A program made the position numbers and the translations under genes. Below the pieces are notes generated by a model. The model was not told where the DNA came from. It saw nothing but the letters and a program-made list of their open reading frames with translations, and ran no database searches. Positions 8,359-16,543 of a stretch of 64,000 nt of DNA are shown piece by piece. Location of the stretch: positions 62,001-126,000 of the forward strand of contig NZ_AUHB01000004.1 in the NCBI RefSeq assembly GCF_000422965.1, written 5' to 3'. Position 1 is the first letter of the stretch. Every line of letters starts with the position of its first letter. This DNA is from Pleomorphomonas oryzae DSM 16300 (GTDB lineage: Bacteria; Pseudomonadota; Alphaproteobacteria; Rhizobiales; Pleomorphomonadaceae).

Positions 8359-9435
8359 ATGAAGCTTCTGCTGTCGCTGATTGCCGCATGGTCCATAGCC
8401 TTCCCGGCGCATGCCGGCGAGCCATCAGGGAACAGCGGGCGCAGAGTTGCCGTCAGGATCGCCACAGCCCGCTTGGCGCCCTATGGCGAGACGCTGGCAT
8501 TGACCGGTGAGATCCGGGCACGTGCATCATCCCAATTGTCCTTTCGCGTTTCCGGTCGTATTGCCGAGCGCTTCCGCGACGTCGGCGATCATGTGAAGAA
8601 AGGCGATCTTCTCGCCCGCCTCGATCCCAGCCAGCAGCAGGCCGACGTCGCCAATGCCGAAGCGGCGTTGGCCGCCGCCGAAGCCGGTGCCCGCCAGGCG
8701 GCATCAGCCTTCGATCGACAAAAGGCTCTGCTCGATAAGGGCTTTACCACCCAGTCGGCCTTCGATGCTGCGACGAAGGCAGTCAGAACGACTGGCGGCA
8801 CTGTCGATTCGGCCAAAGCCGCCCTCGACATCGCCCGGGCCAATCTCGCCTATACCGAACTGCGGGCCGACGCCGACGGCGTCGTCACCGCCCGCACCGC
8901 CGATGCTGGCGAAGTCGTCGCCGCGGCCCGGCCAATCTTCGTCATCGCCGCCGACGGTCCACGCGACGCCGTGTTCGACGTTTACGAACAACTCTTCCTG
9001 TCGATCACCACCCGGCCAGACGTCACGGTTGGTCTGGTCAAGGATCCGTCCGTCACCGCGCCGGGCAAGGTCCGCGAAATATCGCCGACCGTTGAGACGA
9101 GAACCGGTACCGTTCGCGTCAAGGTTGATATCGGCAACCCGCCCGCCGCCATGAGCCTTGGTGCGCCGGTCACTGGTCACATCGCCGGTCGAAAGAGTCC
9201 GGCAGTGGTGCTACCGGCCGGCGCCTTGAACGAAAACGACGGCACCGCCGCCGTGTGGGTGGTCGGCACCGACGGGATAAGCGCCGAACTGCGCCCGGTC
9301 GGGGTCGCCGCCTATACCACCAACAGCATTGTGGTTGAGTCCGGCCTAGCCGATGGTGACCGCGTCGTCATCAATGGTGGCAAGCTGCTCCGTCCAGGTG
9401 CCAGCGTGGAAATCGTTGGGGAGGACGCGCCATGA
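8359..9435 (+). CDS. RND efflux periplasmic adaptor (first of two)
   Basis: This 358-residue membrane-fusion protein has a Sec signal peptide (MKLLLSLIAAWSIAFPAHA). It then has a barrel-sandwich half-motif (LSFRVSGRIAERFRDVGDHV), an alpha-helical hairpin rich in Ala (ANAEAALAAAEAGARQAASA), and the second lipoyl half (LRADADGVVTARTADAGEVV). It would link the inner-membrane RND pump to an outer-membrane channel. GGAG precedes the ATG. Its end overlaps the next gene by ATGA, so the three genes are one operon. The exported substrate cannot be read from sequence. Confidence 0.9.
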   Translation: MKLLLSLIAAWSIAFPAHAGEPSGNSGRRVAVRIATARLAPYGETLALTGEIRARASSQLSFRVSGRIAERFRDVGDHVKKGDLLARLDPSQQQADVANAEAALAAAEAGARQAASAFDRQKALLDKGFTTQSAFDAATKAVRTTGGTVDSAKAALDIARANLAYTELRADADGVVTARTADAGEVVAAARPIFVIAADGPRDAVFDVYEQLFLSITTRPDVTVGLVKDPSVTAPGKVREISPTVETRTGTVRVKVDIGNPPAAMSLGAPVTGHIAGRKSPAVVLPAGALNENDGTAAVWVVGTDGISAELRPVGVAAYTTNSIVVESGLADGDRVVINGGKLLRPGASVEIVGEDAP

Positions 9436-10547
9436 TCGGTCGTCTAGCTGGTATGGCTCTGATCGGCCTGGCACTTTCCGCCTGCCAGGAAAAGACCGAA
9501 ACGCCGCCACCGGTACGGCCGGTCCTATCGGCGCGCGTCGCAGTCGACGATGTCGCACAGCAATCCTTTGTTGGCACCGTCGAGGCGCGCGACAAGGCCG
9601 ATCTCAGCTTCCAAGTGCTGGGTCGGCTGATGACGCGCAACGTGGACGTCGGCGACCTGGTTCGTGCAGGCGACCTTGTCGCCACCATCGACGCGACCAC
9701 GCTCGACCTGACTACCCGTTCGGCTCAGGCGGCGCTCGGCAACCGCCGCGCCGAGCGGGAAAATGCTGCCTCTACCGTCGCTCGCGTCGGGGCGCTCCGG
9801 GCAAGCGGCACAGCGGCCGAGGCCAGCCTTGACGACGCACGAGCTGCTTTTGACGCCGCCGACGCCGCCGTTCGTCAGGCGGAGGCCGATCTTGCCAAGG
9901 CGCAAGACGCCCTTGGATACGCCCAGCTCCGAGCCGGATTTGGCGGCGTCGTCACCGCCACCGGCGCCGAACCCGGACAGATGGTGGCCGCCGGTCAGAG
10001 CGTCGTCACCCTCGCCAAGCCCGATCCTCGCGACGCGGTCATTGATATGCCCGATTGGATGGCCGGTACGCTGACGCCGAATGCGCCTTTCGTCATCGCG
10101 CCGCAGATTGCCCTCAACCAGCTCATTTCCGGCCGGCTCCGGGAAATCGCGCCGGAGGCCGACCCGATCACCCGCACCCGCCGGATCAAGATCGCCCTTT
10201 CCGAACCGACCAGCCTGTTCCGTCTCGGTTCCACTGTCGAGGTGCGGGCCGAGAGGCAGGCGGCGTCAACCATTACCCTGCCGAAGACGGCGGTACTTTC
10301 ACGCGAAAACGCCAGCTTCGTCTGGGTGGTCTCCGTGGATGAGACGAGCACCACGGCGCGGCGCGAGGGCAGCGTGACCCTCCGGCCGGTCACCATAGCA
10401 CCAGCGGATGAGGGTCGCCTTCGGATCCAATCAGGCCTTACAGCCGGCGAGCGCGTCGTTATCGCCGGCGTTCACTGCCTGACTGACGGGCAAAGGGTTT
10501 TGGTACCGGTTAGCGGCCTCAAAGACGCCGGGGGAGATGCATCGTGA
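9432..10547 (+). CDS. RND efflux periplasmic adaptor, lipoprotein (second of two)
   Basis: This 371-residue adaptor begins with a lipoprotein signal (MIGRLAGMALIGLALSAC, lipobox LSAC), so it is probably anchored by lipid to the inner membrane. It repeats the fusion-protein plan: LSFQVLGRLMTRNVDVGDLV, an Ala-rich helical hairpin, AQLRAGFGGVVTATGAEPGQ, and a beta-barrel domain. It is clearly a homologue of the preceding gene, and a tandem adaptor pair feeding one pump is less common than a single adaptor. It overlaps the pump gene by ATGA. Confidence 0.9.
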   Translation: MIGRLAGMALIGLALSACQEKTETPPPVRPVLSARVAVDDVAQQSFVGTVEARDKADLSFQVLGRLMTRNVDVGDLVRAGDLVATIDATTLDLTTRSAQAALGNRRAERENAASTVARVGALRASGTAAEASLDDARAAFDAADAAVRQAEADLAKAQDALGYAQLRAGFGGVVTATGAEPGQMVAAGQSVVTLAKPDPRDAVIDMPDWMAGTLTPNAPFVIAPQIALNQLISGRLREIAPEADPITRTRRIKIALSEPTSLFRLGSTVEVRAERQAASTITLPKTAVLSRENASFVWVVSVDETSTTARREGSVTLRPVTIAPADEGRLRIQSGLTAGERVVIAGVHCLTDGQRVLVPVSGLKDAGGDAS

Positions 10548-13500
10548 AGAGGTTCAATCTCTCGGACTGGTCGCTCGGTCACAAGTCACTCGTCTGGTAC
10601 TTCATGATCGCCTTCACGTTGTTCGGCGTGTTCTCCTATATCAACCTCGGCCGCGAGGAAGATCCCTCTTTCACCGTCAAAACCATGGTGATCCAGGCCT
10701 ATTGGCCCGGTGCCTCGGTCACCGAGATGACCCGACAGGTGACCGACCGCATCGAGAAGAAGCTGCAGGAGCTCTCGAACCTCGACTTTACGCGCAACCT
10801 GACACGGCCGGGCGTCACCACGGTGTTCGTCAATCTTCGCAACGACACCAAGGCGGCCGATGTCGACGGCACCTGGGTGCGCGTGCGTAATCTGATTTCC
10901 GACATTCGGGGCGAACTGCCGGACGGTGTGGTCGGTCCCTTCTTCAACGACGATTTCGGCGACGTCTACGGCAACATCTACGCGTTGACCGCCGATGGTT
11001 TCACGCCGCGCCAGCTGCGCGACTATGCCGAGGATATCCGCACCCGTATTCTCTCGGTCGAAAACGTCGGCAAGGTGGAAATTATCGGCGCGGAAGATGA
11101 GGTGGTTTATCTCGAGTTCTCGCCGCGCCAGCTCGCCGCTTACGGTCTCGACGAGAAAGCAGTGCTGACCAGCCTCGCCGAGCAGAATGCTGTCAATCCA
11201 TCCGGCACCATAGAGACCGGCTCCGAACGGGTATCGGTGCGCGTCACAGGCGAATTCCGCTCGGAAAAGAGCCTCGAAGCCGTCAATCTCCGCGTCAACG
11301 GCCGCTTCTTCCGCCTGTCCGACGTGGCCAAGATCACCCGCGGCTACGCAGACCCGCCGAGCGAGCTGTTCCGCTACAACGGCCAGCCGGCCGTTGCCAT
11401 TGCCATCGGCATGAAGTCCGGCGCCAATCTCCTGAAATTCGGCGATGCGCTTCGGGCCGAGATGGCCAAGATCGAAGCGGAGCTGCCGGTCGGCATCACC
11501 GCCTATCAAGTTGCCGATCAACCTCAGCTGGTTGAAAAAGCGGTCTCCGGCTTCACGCGGGCGCTATTCGAGGCCATCGCCATCGTCCTGCTGGTCAGCT
11601 TCGTCAGCCTTGGCCTCCGAGCCGGCTTGGTGGTGGCGCTGTCCATTCCGCTGGTGCTCGCCATCACGTTCATGGTGATGGAAACATCGGCCATCTCGCT
11701 GCAACGCGTGTCGCTCGGCGCGCTGATCATCGCCCTCGGCCTCCTTGTCGACGACGCGATGATTGCCGTCGAGATGATGATCGCCCGTCTCGAAAAAGGC
11801 GACTCGCTGAGGACAGCGGCGACAGCCGTCTACACGTCCACCGCCTTTCCGATGCTGACGGGTACGCTGGTGACAGTGGCCGGGTTCATTCCTGTCGGTC
11901 TCAACTCGTCGATGGCCGGTGAGTTCACCTTCACCATGTTCGTCGTCATCGCCGTGTCGCTCTTGGTATCCTGGATCGTTGCCGTGCTGTTCACGCCGTT
12001 GATCGGCGTCACCGTACTGCCGGCGAAACTGAAACATCAGAAAACGCAAAAGACCCGCTTCGCGCGCGGTTTCGAACGGCTGCTGATTGTTGGCCTGCGC
12101 AACCGGTTCATCGTCATCGGCCTGACGCTCCTCGCCTTTGGCACCGCGCTCTACGGTCTCACCCACGTCCAGCAGCAGTTCTTCCCCGATAGCGATCGTT
12201 CCGAACTGATCGTCGACTTTACGCTGCCGCAGAATAGCTCCATCGAAGAAACCGGCCGGGTGATCGCCCGCTTCGAAAAGGATATGCTAAGCGGCAAGGA
12301 CGGTGTCGATCACTGGTCGTCCTATGTCGGCCGCGGCGCCGTGCGCTTCCTGCTCACCTTCGACCAGGAGCCAGCGGCGCCCTATTTCGGCCAGCTCGTC
12401 GTCGTCGCCCGCGACGAGGAGACGCGCGACCGTCTCAGGGGGGAGTTCTCCGAGTATCTCCGCCGCACGTTCCCCGGTGTCGACAGCTTCGTCCACCTCC
12501 TGGAAATCGGCCCGCCGGTCGGTCGTCCGGTCGCCTACCGTCTATCCGGACCGGATATCCAAGATGTCCGCGACGCTGCCCGGCAACTCGCTGCCGTCAT
12601 CGCCACCAACACGCACGTCGAGAACGTGGTCGCCGATTGGGGTGAGCCAGGACGCGTCGTCAAGGTCGATGTCATGCAGGACAAGGCACGCCTTCTCGGT
12701 GTCTCCTCTCAGGATATCTCCAATGCGCTTTATGGGATCATCGGCGGCGCCACCGTCACCAAGATCCGTGACGACATCTATCAGATCGATGTCATCGGCC
12801 GTGCCGTCTCGGAAGAGCGCAACTCCATAGAAACACTGAAGAATCTGCAACTCTCGACCCAGACCGGATCGAGCGTACCGCTCGCTGCCGTCGCCAACCT
12901 GCGTTACGTGCTGGAGCAGCCGGTGGTGTGGAGCCGCAACCGCCTACCGACCGTCACCGTCAGGGCGGCGCGTGCCGACATGACGCAGGCAGACACCATC
13001 GTCAAGCAGCTGAAGCCGGCCATCGATGCCTTCGCGTCCACGCTGCCGGCCGGCTATCGGGTGGAAACCGCCGGCTCGGCCGAAGAGTCCCAAAAGGCCA
13101 AGGCGCCGATCATCGCCGTGGTGCCATTGATGATCTTCATCATGCTCACCGTGCTGATGATCCAACTGCAGAGCTTCAGCCGCCTCATACTGGTGGTGGC
13201 GGTGGCGCCGCTGGCGTTGATCGGCGTGGTGGCGGCGCTGCTGCCGACCGGAGCGCCGCTCGGCTTCGTCGCCATCCTCGGCGTGCTGGCATTGATCGGC
13301 ATCCTGATCCGCAACTCGGTGATCCTGGTGGACCAGATCGAACGGCTGAGGGCAGAAGGCATGCCGGCCTGGAACGCCGTGATCGAAGCGACCGGCCACC
13401 GTTTCCGGCCGATCGTGCTGACGGCGCTGGCGGCCAGCCTCGGTCTCATCCCGATCGCCAGCGAGGTTTTCTGGCAGCCGATGGCCTTCGCCATGATTGG

Positions 13501-13609
13501 CGGCATCATCGTCGGCACCGCCCTGACGCTGATCTTCCTGCCGGCGCTCTACGTCACCTGGTTCCGCATCCACGAGGAGAAGGCCGCGCCGCCGGCTGAG
13601 CCTGCCTGA
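10544..13609 (+). CDS. RND-family efflux pump, inner-membrane permease
   Basis: This 1021-residue AcrB/MexF-like proton antiporter has 12 transmembrane helices in two halves, each with a large periplasmic loop. The proton-relay Asp pair is present in TM4 (ALGLLVDDAMIAVEMM), and TM10 carries GILIRNSVILVDQIE. Length is standard for the family (about 1000-1050). It is the third gene of an overlapping operon with two adaptors; no TolC-type channel gene follows, so an outer-membrane partner must be encoded elsewhere. Substrate unknown. Confidence 0.93.
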   Translation: MKRFNLSDWSLGHKSLVWYFMIAFTLFGVFSYINLGREEDPSFTVKTMVIQAYWPGASVTEMTRQVTDRIEKKLQELSNLDFTRNLTRPGVTTVFVNLRNDTKAADVDGTWVRVRNLISDIRGELPDGVVGPFFNDDFGDVYGNIYALTADGFTPRQLRDYAEDIRTRILSVENVGKVEIIGAEDEVVYLEFSPRQLAAYGLDEKAVLTSLAEQNAVNPSGTIETGSERVSVRVTGEFRSEKSLEAVNLRVNGRFFRLSDVAKITRGYADPPSELFRYNGQPAVAIAIGMKSGANLLKFGDALRAEMAKIEAELPVGITAYQVADQPQLVEKAVSGFTRALFEAIAIVLLVSFVSLGLRAGLVVALSIPLVLAITFMVMETSAISLQRVSLGALIIALGLLVDDAMIAVEMMIARLEKGDSLRTAATAVYTSTAFPMLTGTLVTVAGFIPVGLNSSMAGEFTFTMFVVIAVSLLVSWIVAVLFTPLIGVTVLPAKLKHQKTQKTRFARGFERLLIVGLRNRFIVIGLTLLAFGTALYGLTHVQQQFFPDSDRSELIVDFTLPQNSSIEETGRVIARFEKDMLSGKDGVDHWSSYVGRGAVRFLLTFDQEPAAPYFGQLVVVARDEETRDRLRGEFSEYLRRTFPGVDSFVHLLEIGPPVGRPVAYRLSGPDIQDVRDAARQLAAVIATNTHVENVVADWGEPGRVVKVDVMQDKARLLGVSSQDISNALYGIIGGATVTKIRDDIYQIDVIGRAVSEERNSIETLKNLQLSTQTGSSVPLAAVANLRYVLEQPVVWSRNRLPTVTVRAARADMTQADTIVKQLKPAIDAFASTLPAGYRVETAGSAEESQKAKAPIIAVVPLMIFIMLTVLMIQLQSFSRLILVVAVAPLALIGVVAALLPTGAPLGFVAILGVLALIGILIRNSVILVDQIERLRAEGMPAWNAVIEATGHRFRPIVLTALAASLGLIPIASEVFWQPMAFAMIGGIIVGTALTLIFLPALYVTWFRIHEEKAAPPAEPA

Positions 13610-13611
13610 AA

Positions 13612-14361
13612 TCAACCCGACAGCATCGGGCGGAAGGCGTCGCGGATCATATCGAGCGCGGTGATCCGGCGGATTTCCGCATCGACGAAAGCGTCATCCC
13701 TCAGGCGGGCGGGTCGATCGATGGAAAGGCGGGCGACGATCCGTCCCGGTCGCCCAGCCAGAACCACCGCCCGGTCGGCGAGCCGCACCGCTTCGGACAG
13801 GTCGTGCGTCACCAGCGCGACCGTCACGCCGCGCTCCTGCGCATCGAGGCGGACAAGCTGCTGCATCTCCCGTGACAGACCGACATCGAGCGCTGAGAAC
13901 GCCTCGTCGAGCAGCAAGAAATCGGGTTCGACGGCAAGCGCTCGCGCCAGCGCCACCCGTTTCTTCATGCCGCCGGACAACTGATGCGGATAGAGGCCAG
14001 CATCGTCATGGCCGAGACCGACCTTGATCAGCATCGACCGCACCCGGCTGAGGCGCTCGGCACGCGACAGCCGCTGGCCGGCCAGACCGAAAGCGACATT
14101 ACCGCGCGCCGTTCGCCACGGCAGGAGGAGCGGGTCCTGAAAGACAAAGGCCGGCCGCTCGAACGGCCGTTCGATGCGGCCGGCGTCGGGCGTCAGAAGA
14201 CCGCCGAGAATATGCAGCAGCGTCGTCTTGCCGGAACCCGATGGCCCGAGGATGGCCAGAATACCACCCCGCGGTATCCCGAGGTCGACGCCGTCGAGCA
14301 CTTTGATGCCGGCAAAGCCATGCATCACGCCGCTGGCGATGAGCGCACCATCGCCGCTCAT
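13612..14361 (-). CDS. ABC importer ATPase (nitrate/sulfonate/taurine type)
   Basis: This 249-residue ATP-binding subunit has Walker A (GPSGSGKTTLL), signature LSGGMKKRVALARAL, Walker B (PDFLLLDEAFSALD) and a switch His (VTHDLSEAV). The AFVFQDPLLLPWRT Q-loop and the DEAFSALD form are typical of the SsuB/TauB subgroup. It overlaps the permease gene by 4 bases and is last of the three-gene operon reading leftward from 16164. Confidence 0.9.
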   Translation of the reverse strand: MSGDGALIASGVMHGFAGIKVLDGVDLGIPRGGILAILGPSGSGKTTLLHILGGLLTPDAGRIERPFERPAFVFQDPLLLPWRTARGNVAFGLAGQRLSRAERLSRVRSMLIKVGLGHDDAGLYPHQLSGGMKKRVALARALAVEPDFLLLDEAFSALDVGLSREMQQLVRLDAQERGVTVALVTHDLSEAVRLADRAVVLAGRPGRIVARLSIDRPARLRDDAFVDAEIRRITALDMIRDAFRPMLSG

Positions 14362-15152
14362 GCCGCCTCCCCCGGAAGACCGCGCCGCCAGGTCTCGAAA
14401 TAGCGGCGCACCGGTTCGATGATGAGACGATCGACGATGAGCAGCAACGCCACCACCGCGACCACCCAGGCCATGGTCTTGGCGGTGTCGACCTCGGCGC
14501 GAGCCGCCGCGAGACCATCGCCTATGCCGCCTGCCCCGGTGAGAAGCTCAGCCATCACCGCCACCTTCCAGCTCATGGCGAGCGCCGTGCCGAGTGCCGG
14601 CAAAAGATGAGAGAGGACATGCGGCAGATAGACATCGACGATCCGGGCACCAAGCGGCACGCGGAAGGCGCGCGCCATGGTCCGCAACCCGCCATCGACG
14701 GTGCGAGTGCCCTGCGCCGCCGCGACAAACACCAGGGGACCCACGGCAACCGCCACCGAGAAGGTGGCGGCAAGGCCCGAGCCACCGAACCACAACAGCG
14801 ACAACACCACCCAGGCGATGGCCGGCACGCCGATCAAAATGGTGGCAAGCGGCTGCAGCATGGCTTTTGCCGGCCTCGAACGCCCGGCGAGCCCACCCAA
14901 TAGCGAACCGGCCAGCGTCGCGACGATAAAACCGCTCAGCGCATCGCGCGCCGTCGTCAGAACCGCCGGTCCGAGTTCGCCGCCAGCGCCCAGGCGTCCC
15001 AGGGCGAGGAGTGTCGCCCAGGGCGACGGCAGCACGAAATCGCCATAGGCGCGGTGTCCGATTTCCCAGAGTCCCACGATGATGACAAGCCCGAGCATCG
15101 CCCAGCGGCGTTCGCCACCGCCGGCGAGCCGGCGCCAGGAGATCCTCGGCAT
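14358..15152 (-). CDS. ABC importer permease (SsuC/TauC type)
   Basis: This 264-residue permease has about six transmembrane segments and the family coupling segment, here seen as TMARAFRVPLGARIVDVYLP in the EAA-loop position. Length matches SsuC/TauC. It is encoded between the binding protein and the ATPase with 4-base spacing or overlap, so the three proteins form one importer. The substrate is probably a small organic anion or sulfonate but is not determined. Confidence 0.88.
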   Translation of the reverse strand: MPRISWRRLAGGGERRWAMLGLVIIVGLWEIGHRAYGDFVLPSPWATLLALGRLGAGGELGPAVLTTARDALSGFIVATLAGSLLGGLAGRSRPAKAMLQPLATILIGVPAIAWVVLSLLWFGGSGLAATFSVAVAVGPLVFVAAAQGTRTVDGGLRTMARAFRVPLGARIVDVYLPHVLSHLLPALGTALAMSWKVAVMAELLTGAGGIGDGLAAARAEVDTAKTMAWVVAVVALLLIVDRLIIEPVRRYFETWRRGLPGEAA

Positions 15153-15156
15153 GGTC

Positions 15157-16164
15157 TCAGCTTCCCCAATAGAAGATGGATTCCGGCAGGCGCCCGGCGA
15201 CGATATCCGGCGACAGCGACATCAGAGCCTGAAAATAGGCTTCAAGGTCGGCTTTGGCATTCAGCGCCGATGTCACCTTCAGGCGGAAACGCGGCAGCGA
15301 AGCCTCAATGATCGGCACTGGCAGCTTCAAAGGATCGGCGATCAGTGCTGCCGCCGCTTTCGGGTTGTCGCCCACCCAGCCAGCAGCCTCCACCGTGGCG
15401 GCATGTAGCGCCGCGACGATATCGGGATGAGCATCAAGGAAAGCCTCCGTCACCGCGAGGCCGGCCTGCGGAATGCCGGCGGGCCGGCCGCTGTGCGCCG
15501 CGTAAAGCTCGGTAACGTCGAGAGAACGCGTCACCGCAATACCCGCCTGCTTGGCTTTGATCTCAGCAGCGCTTGCTGCCGGCTCCGGCAGCACCGCGGC
15601 GTCCGCCTTCCCCGCTAGAAGCAGTGGCACCGCTTCGGCCGACGTACCGACATAGGAGAGCGTCACATCTCGATCCGGATCGAGCCCGGCCGTCTTGAGC
15701 ACGAAGCGAGTGAGAAGGTCGGGTGCGTCATTCTTGGCACCAACCAGCAGCGTCTTGCCCCGGAGGTCTTCGATCCTTTCAAGACGCACGCCCTCGCCGG
15801 CGAAGATATAGAGCAGCCCCCACGTCAGAACATTAACGAGGCGAACGCCGGCGCCACGATTGAACAGATTGGCCGCGGCATAGCTCGGCGCTGCAAACAG
15901 CGAAATATCGCCCGAGACCACGCCCGCCCGCATCTGGTCGGCGGTACGCCAGACATCGAAGCGCGCGTCACCCACCAGCGACGACAGCGCGCCGGACGCC
16001 ACGGCCCGCGCCAACACCACCGATGGCGACGCCGGCATGCCCCACACCGTCAGATGGTCGAGCGCGGCGGCACGAGCTGGCAGCGCCATGAGGCCCACGA
16101 CGGCGGTCAGGCATTCGAGAAAGTGGCGGCGGCTCATGCCGATGGGCATGGAGAAAGCTGTCAT
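15157..16164 (-). CDS. ABC importer substrate-binding protein (SsuA/NMT1-like), Tat-type signal
   Basis: The 335-residue product starts with a twin-arginine-like signal (MSRRHFLECLTAVVGLMALP), which suggests folded export. The mature protein has the SsuA/THI5-like fold marks: LTVWGMPASPSVVLARAV near the start, LRGKTLLVGAKNDAPDLLTRF in the middle, and LLLAGKADAAVLPEP. ATG at 16164 is chosen because an AGG lies upstream and it keeps the signal peptide; the frame is open to 16197. The gene is divergent from the [FeFe]-hydrogenase operon, but no functional link is shown. Confidence 0.82.
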   Translation of the reverse strand: MTAFSMPIGMSRRHFLECLTAVVGLMALPARAAALDHLTVWGMPASPSVVLARAVASGALSSLVGDARFDVWRTADQMRAGVVSGDISLFAAPSYAAANLFNRGAGVRLVNVLTWGLLYIFAGEGVRLERIEDLRGKTLLVGAKNDAPDLLTRFVLKTAGLDPDRDVTLSYVGTSAEAVPLLLAGKADAAVLPEPAASAAEIKAKQAGIAVTRSLDVTELYAAHSGRPAGIPQAGLAVTEAFLDAHPDIVAALHAATVEAAGWVGDNPKAAAALIADPLKLPVPIIEASLPRFRLKVTSALNAKADLEAYFQALMSLSPDIVAGRLPESIFYWGS

Positions 16165-16543
16165 GACAGAACCTGGAGTCGAGCGGCAGAGCCGCATTCT
16201 GAGAGGGGGCTGCTCGACACTAGACCAATTCTCGGTCCGGGGAAATTGCCGCGCTTAAGGACAGACACAGGAGGAACAACGGATTGAAAACCAAGTTATT
16301 CCGAAGAGATACGGATAGGGTTTTACCTTCATACGCGATAACCCGTAGCGTCAAAGCTGAGAACGGGAAGCATCTAAATCGAAAAAGAGAAAAAGCAACT
16401 ACATAAGCTGCTTCGTTTGACTTTCCTCATTGCTGTTCACATGCCAGATGCGTATGGGATGCTCGATACGGACACATTTCCCCGAGGGTCGCTCGCCTGT
16501 GACAGACTTGCCGGGGAACGCCCAACCAAATGGGGGTGGCAGC
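16165..16543. other. Intergenic region upstream of the [FeFe]-hydrogenase operon
   Basis: No gene is recognised in these 379 bases. TTGACTTTCCTCAT at 16417-16430 matches 7 of 10 positions of the FNR/FixK box TTGAT-N4-ATCAA, or could be a -35, but no good -10 follows, so this is weak. The hydrogenase operon promoter must lie here or be driven by an activator whose site was not recognised. A GGGGGTGG ribosome site precedes the ATG at 16544. Confidence 0.4.

Noticed and set aside
16417-16430. FNR/FixK box before the [FeFe]-hydrogenase operon
   Set aside because: It matches only 7 of 10 fixed positions and lacks a matching -10 placement.
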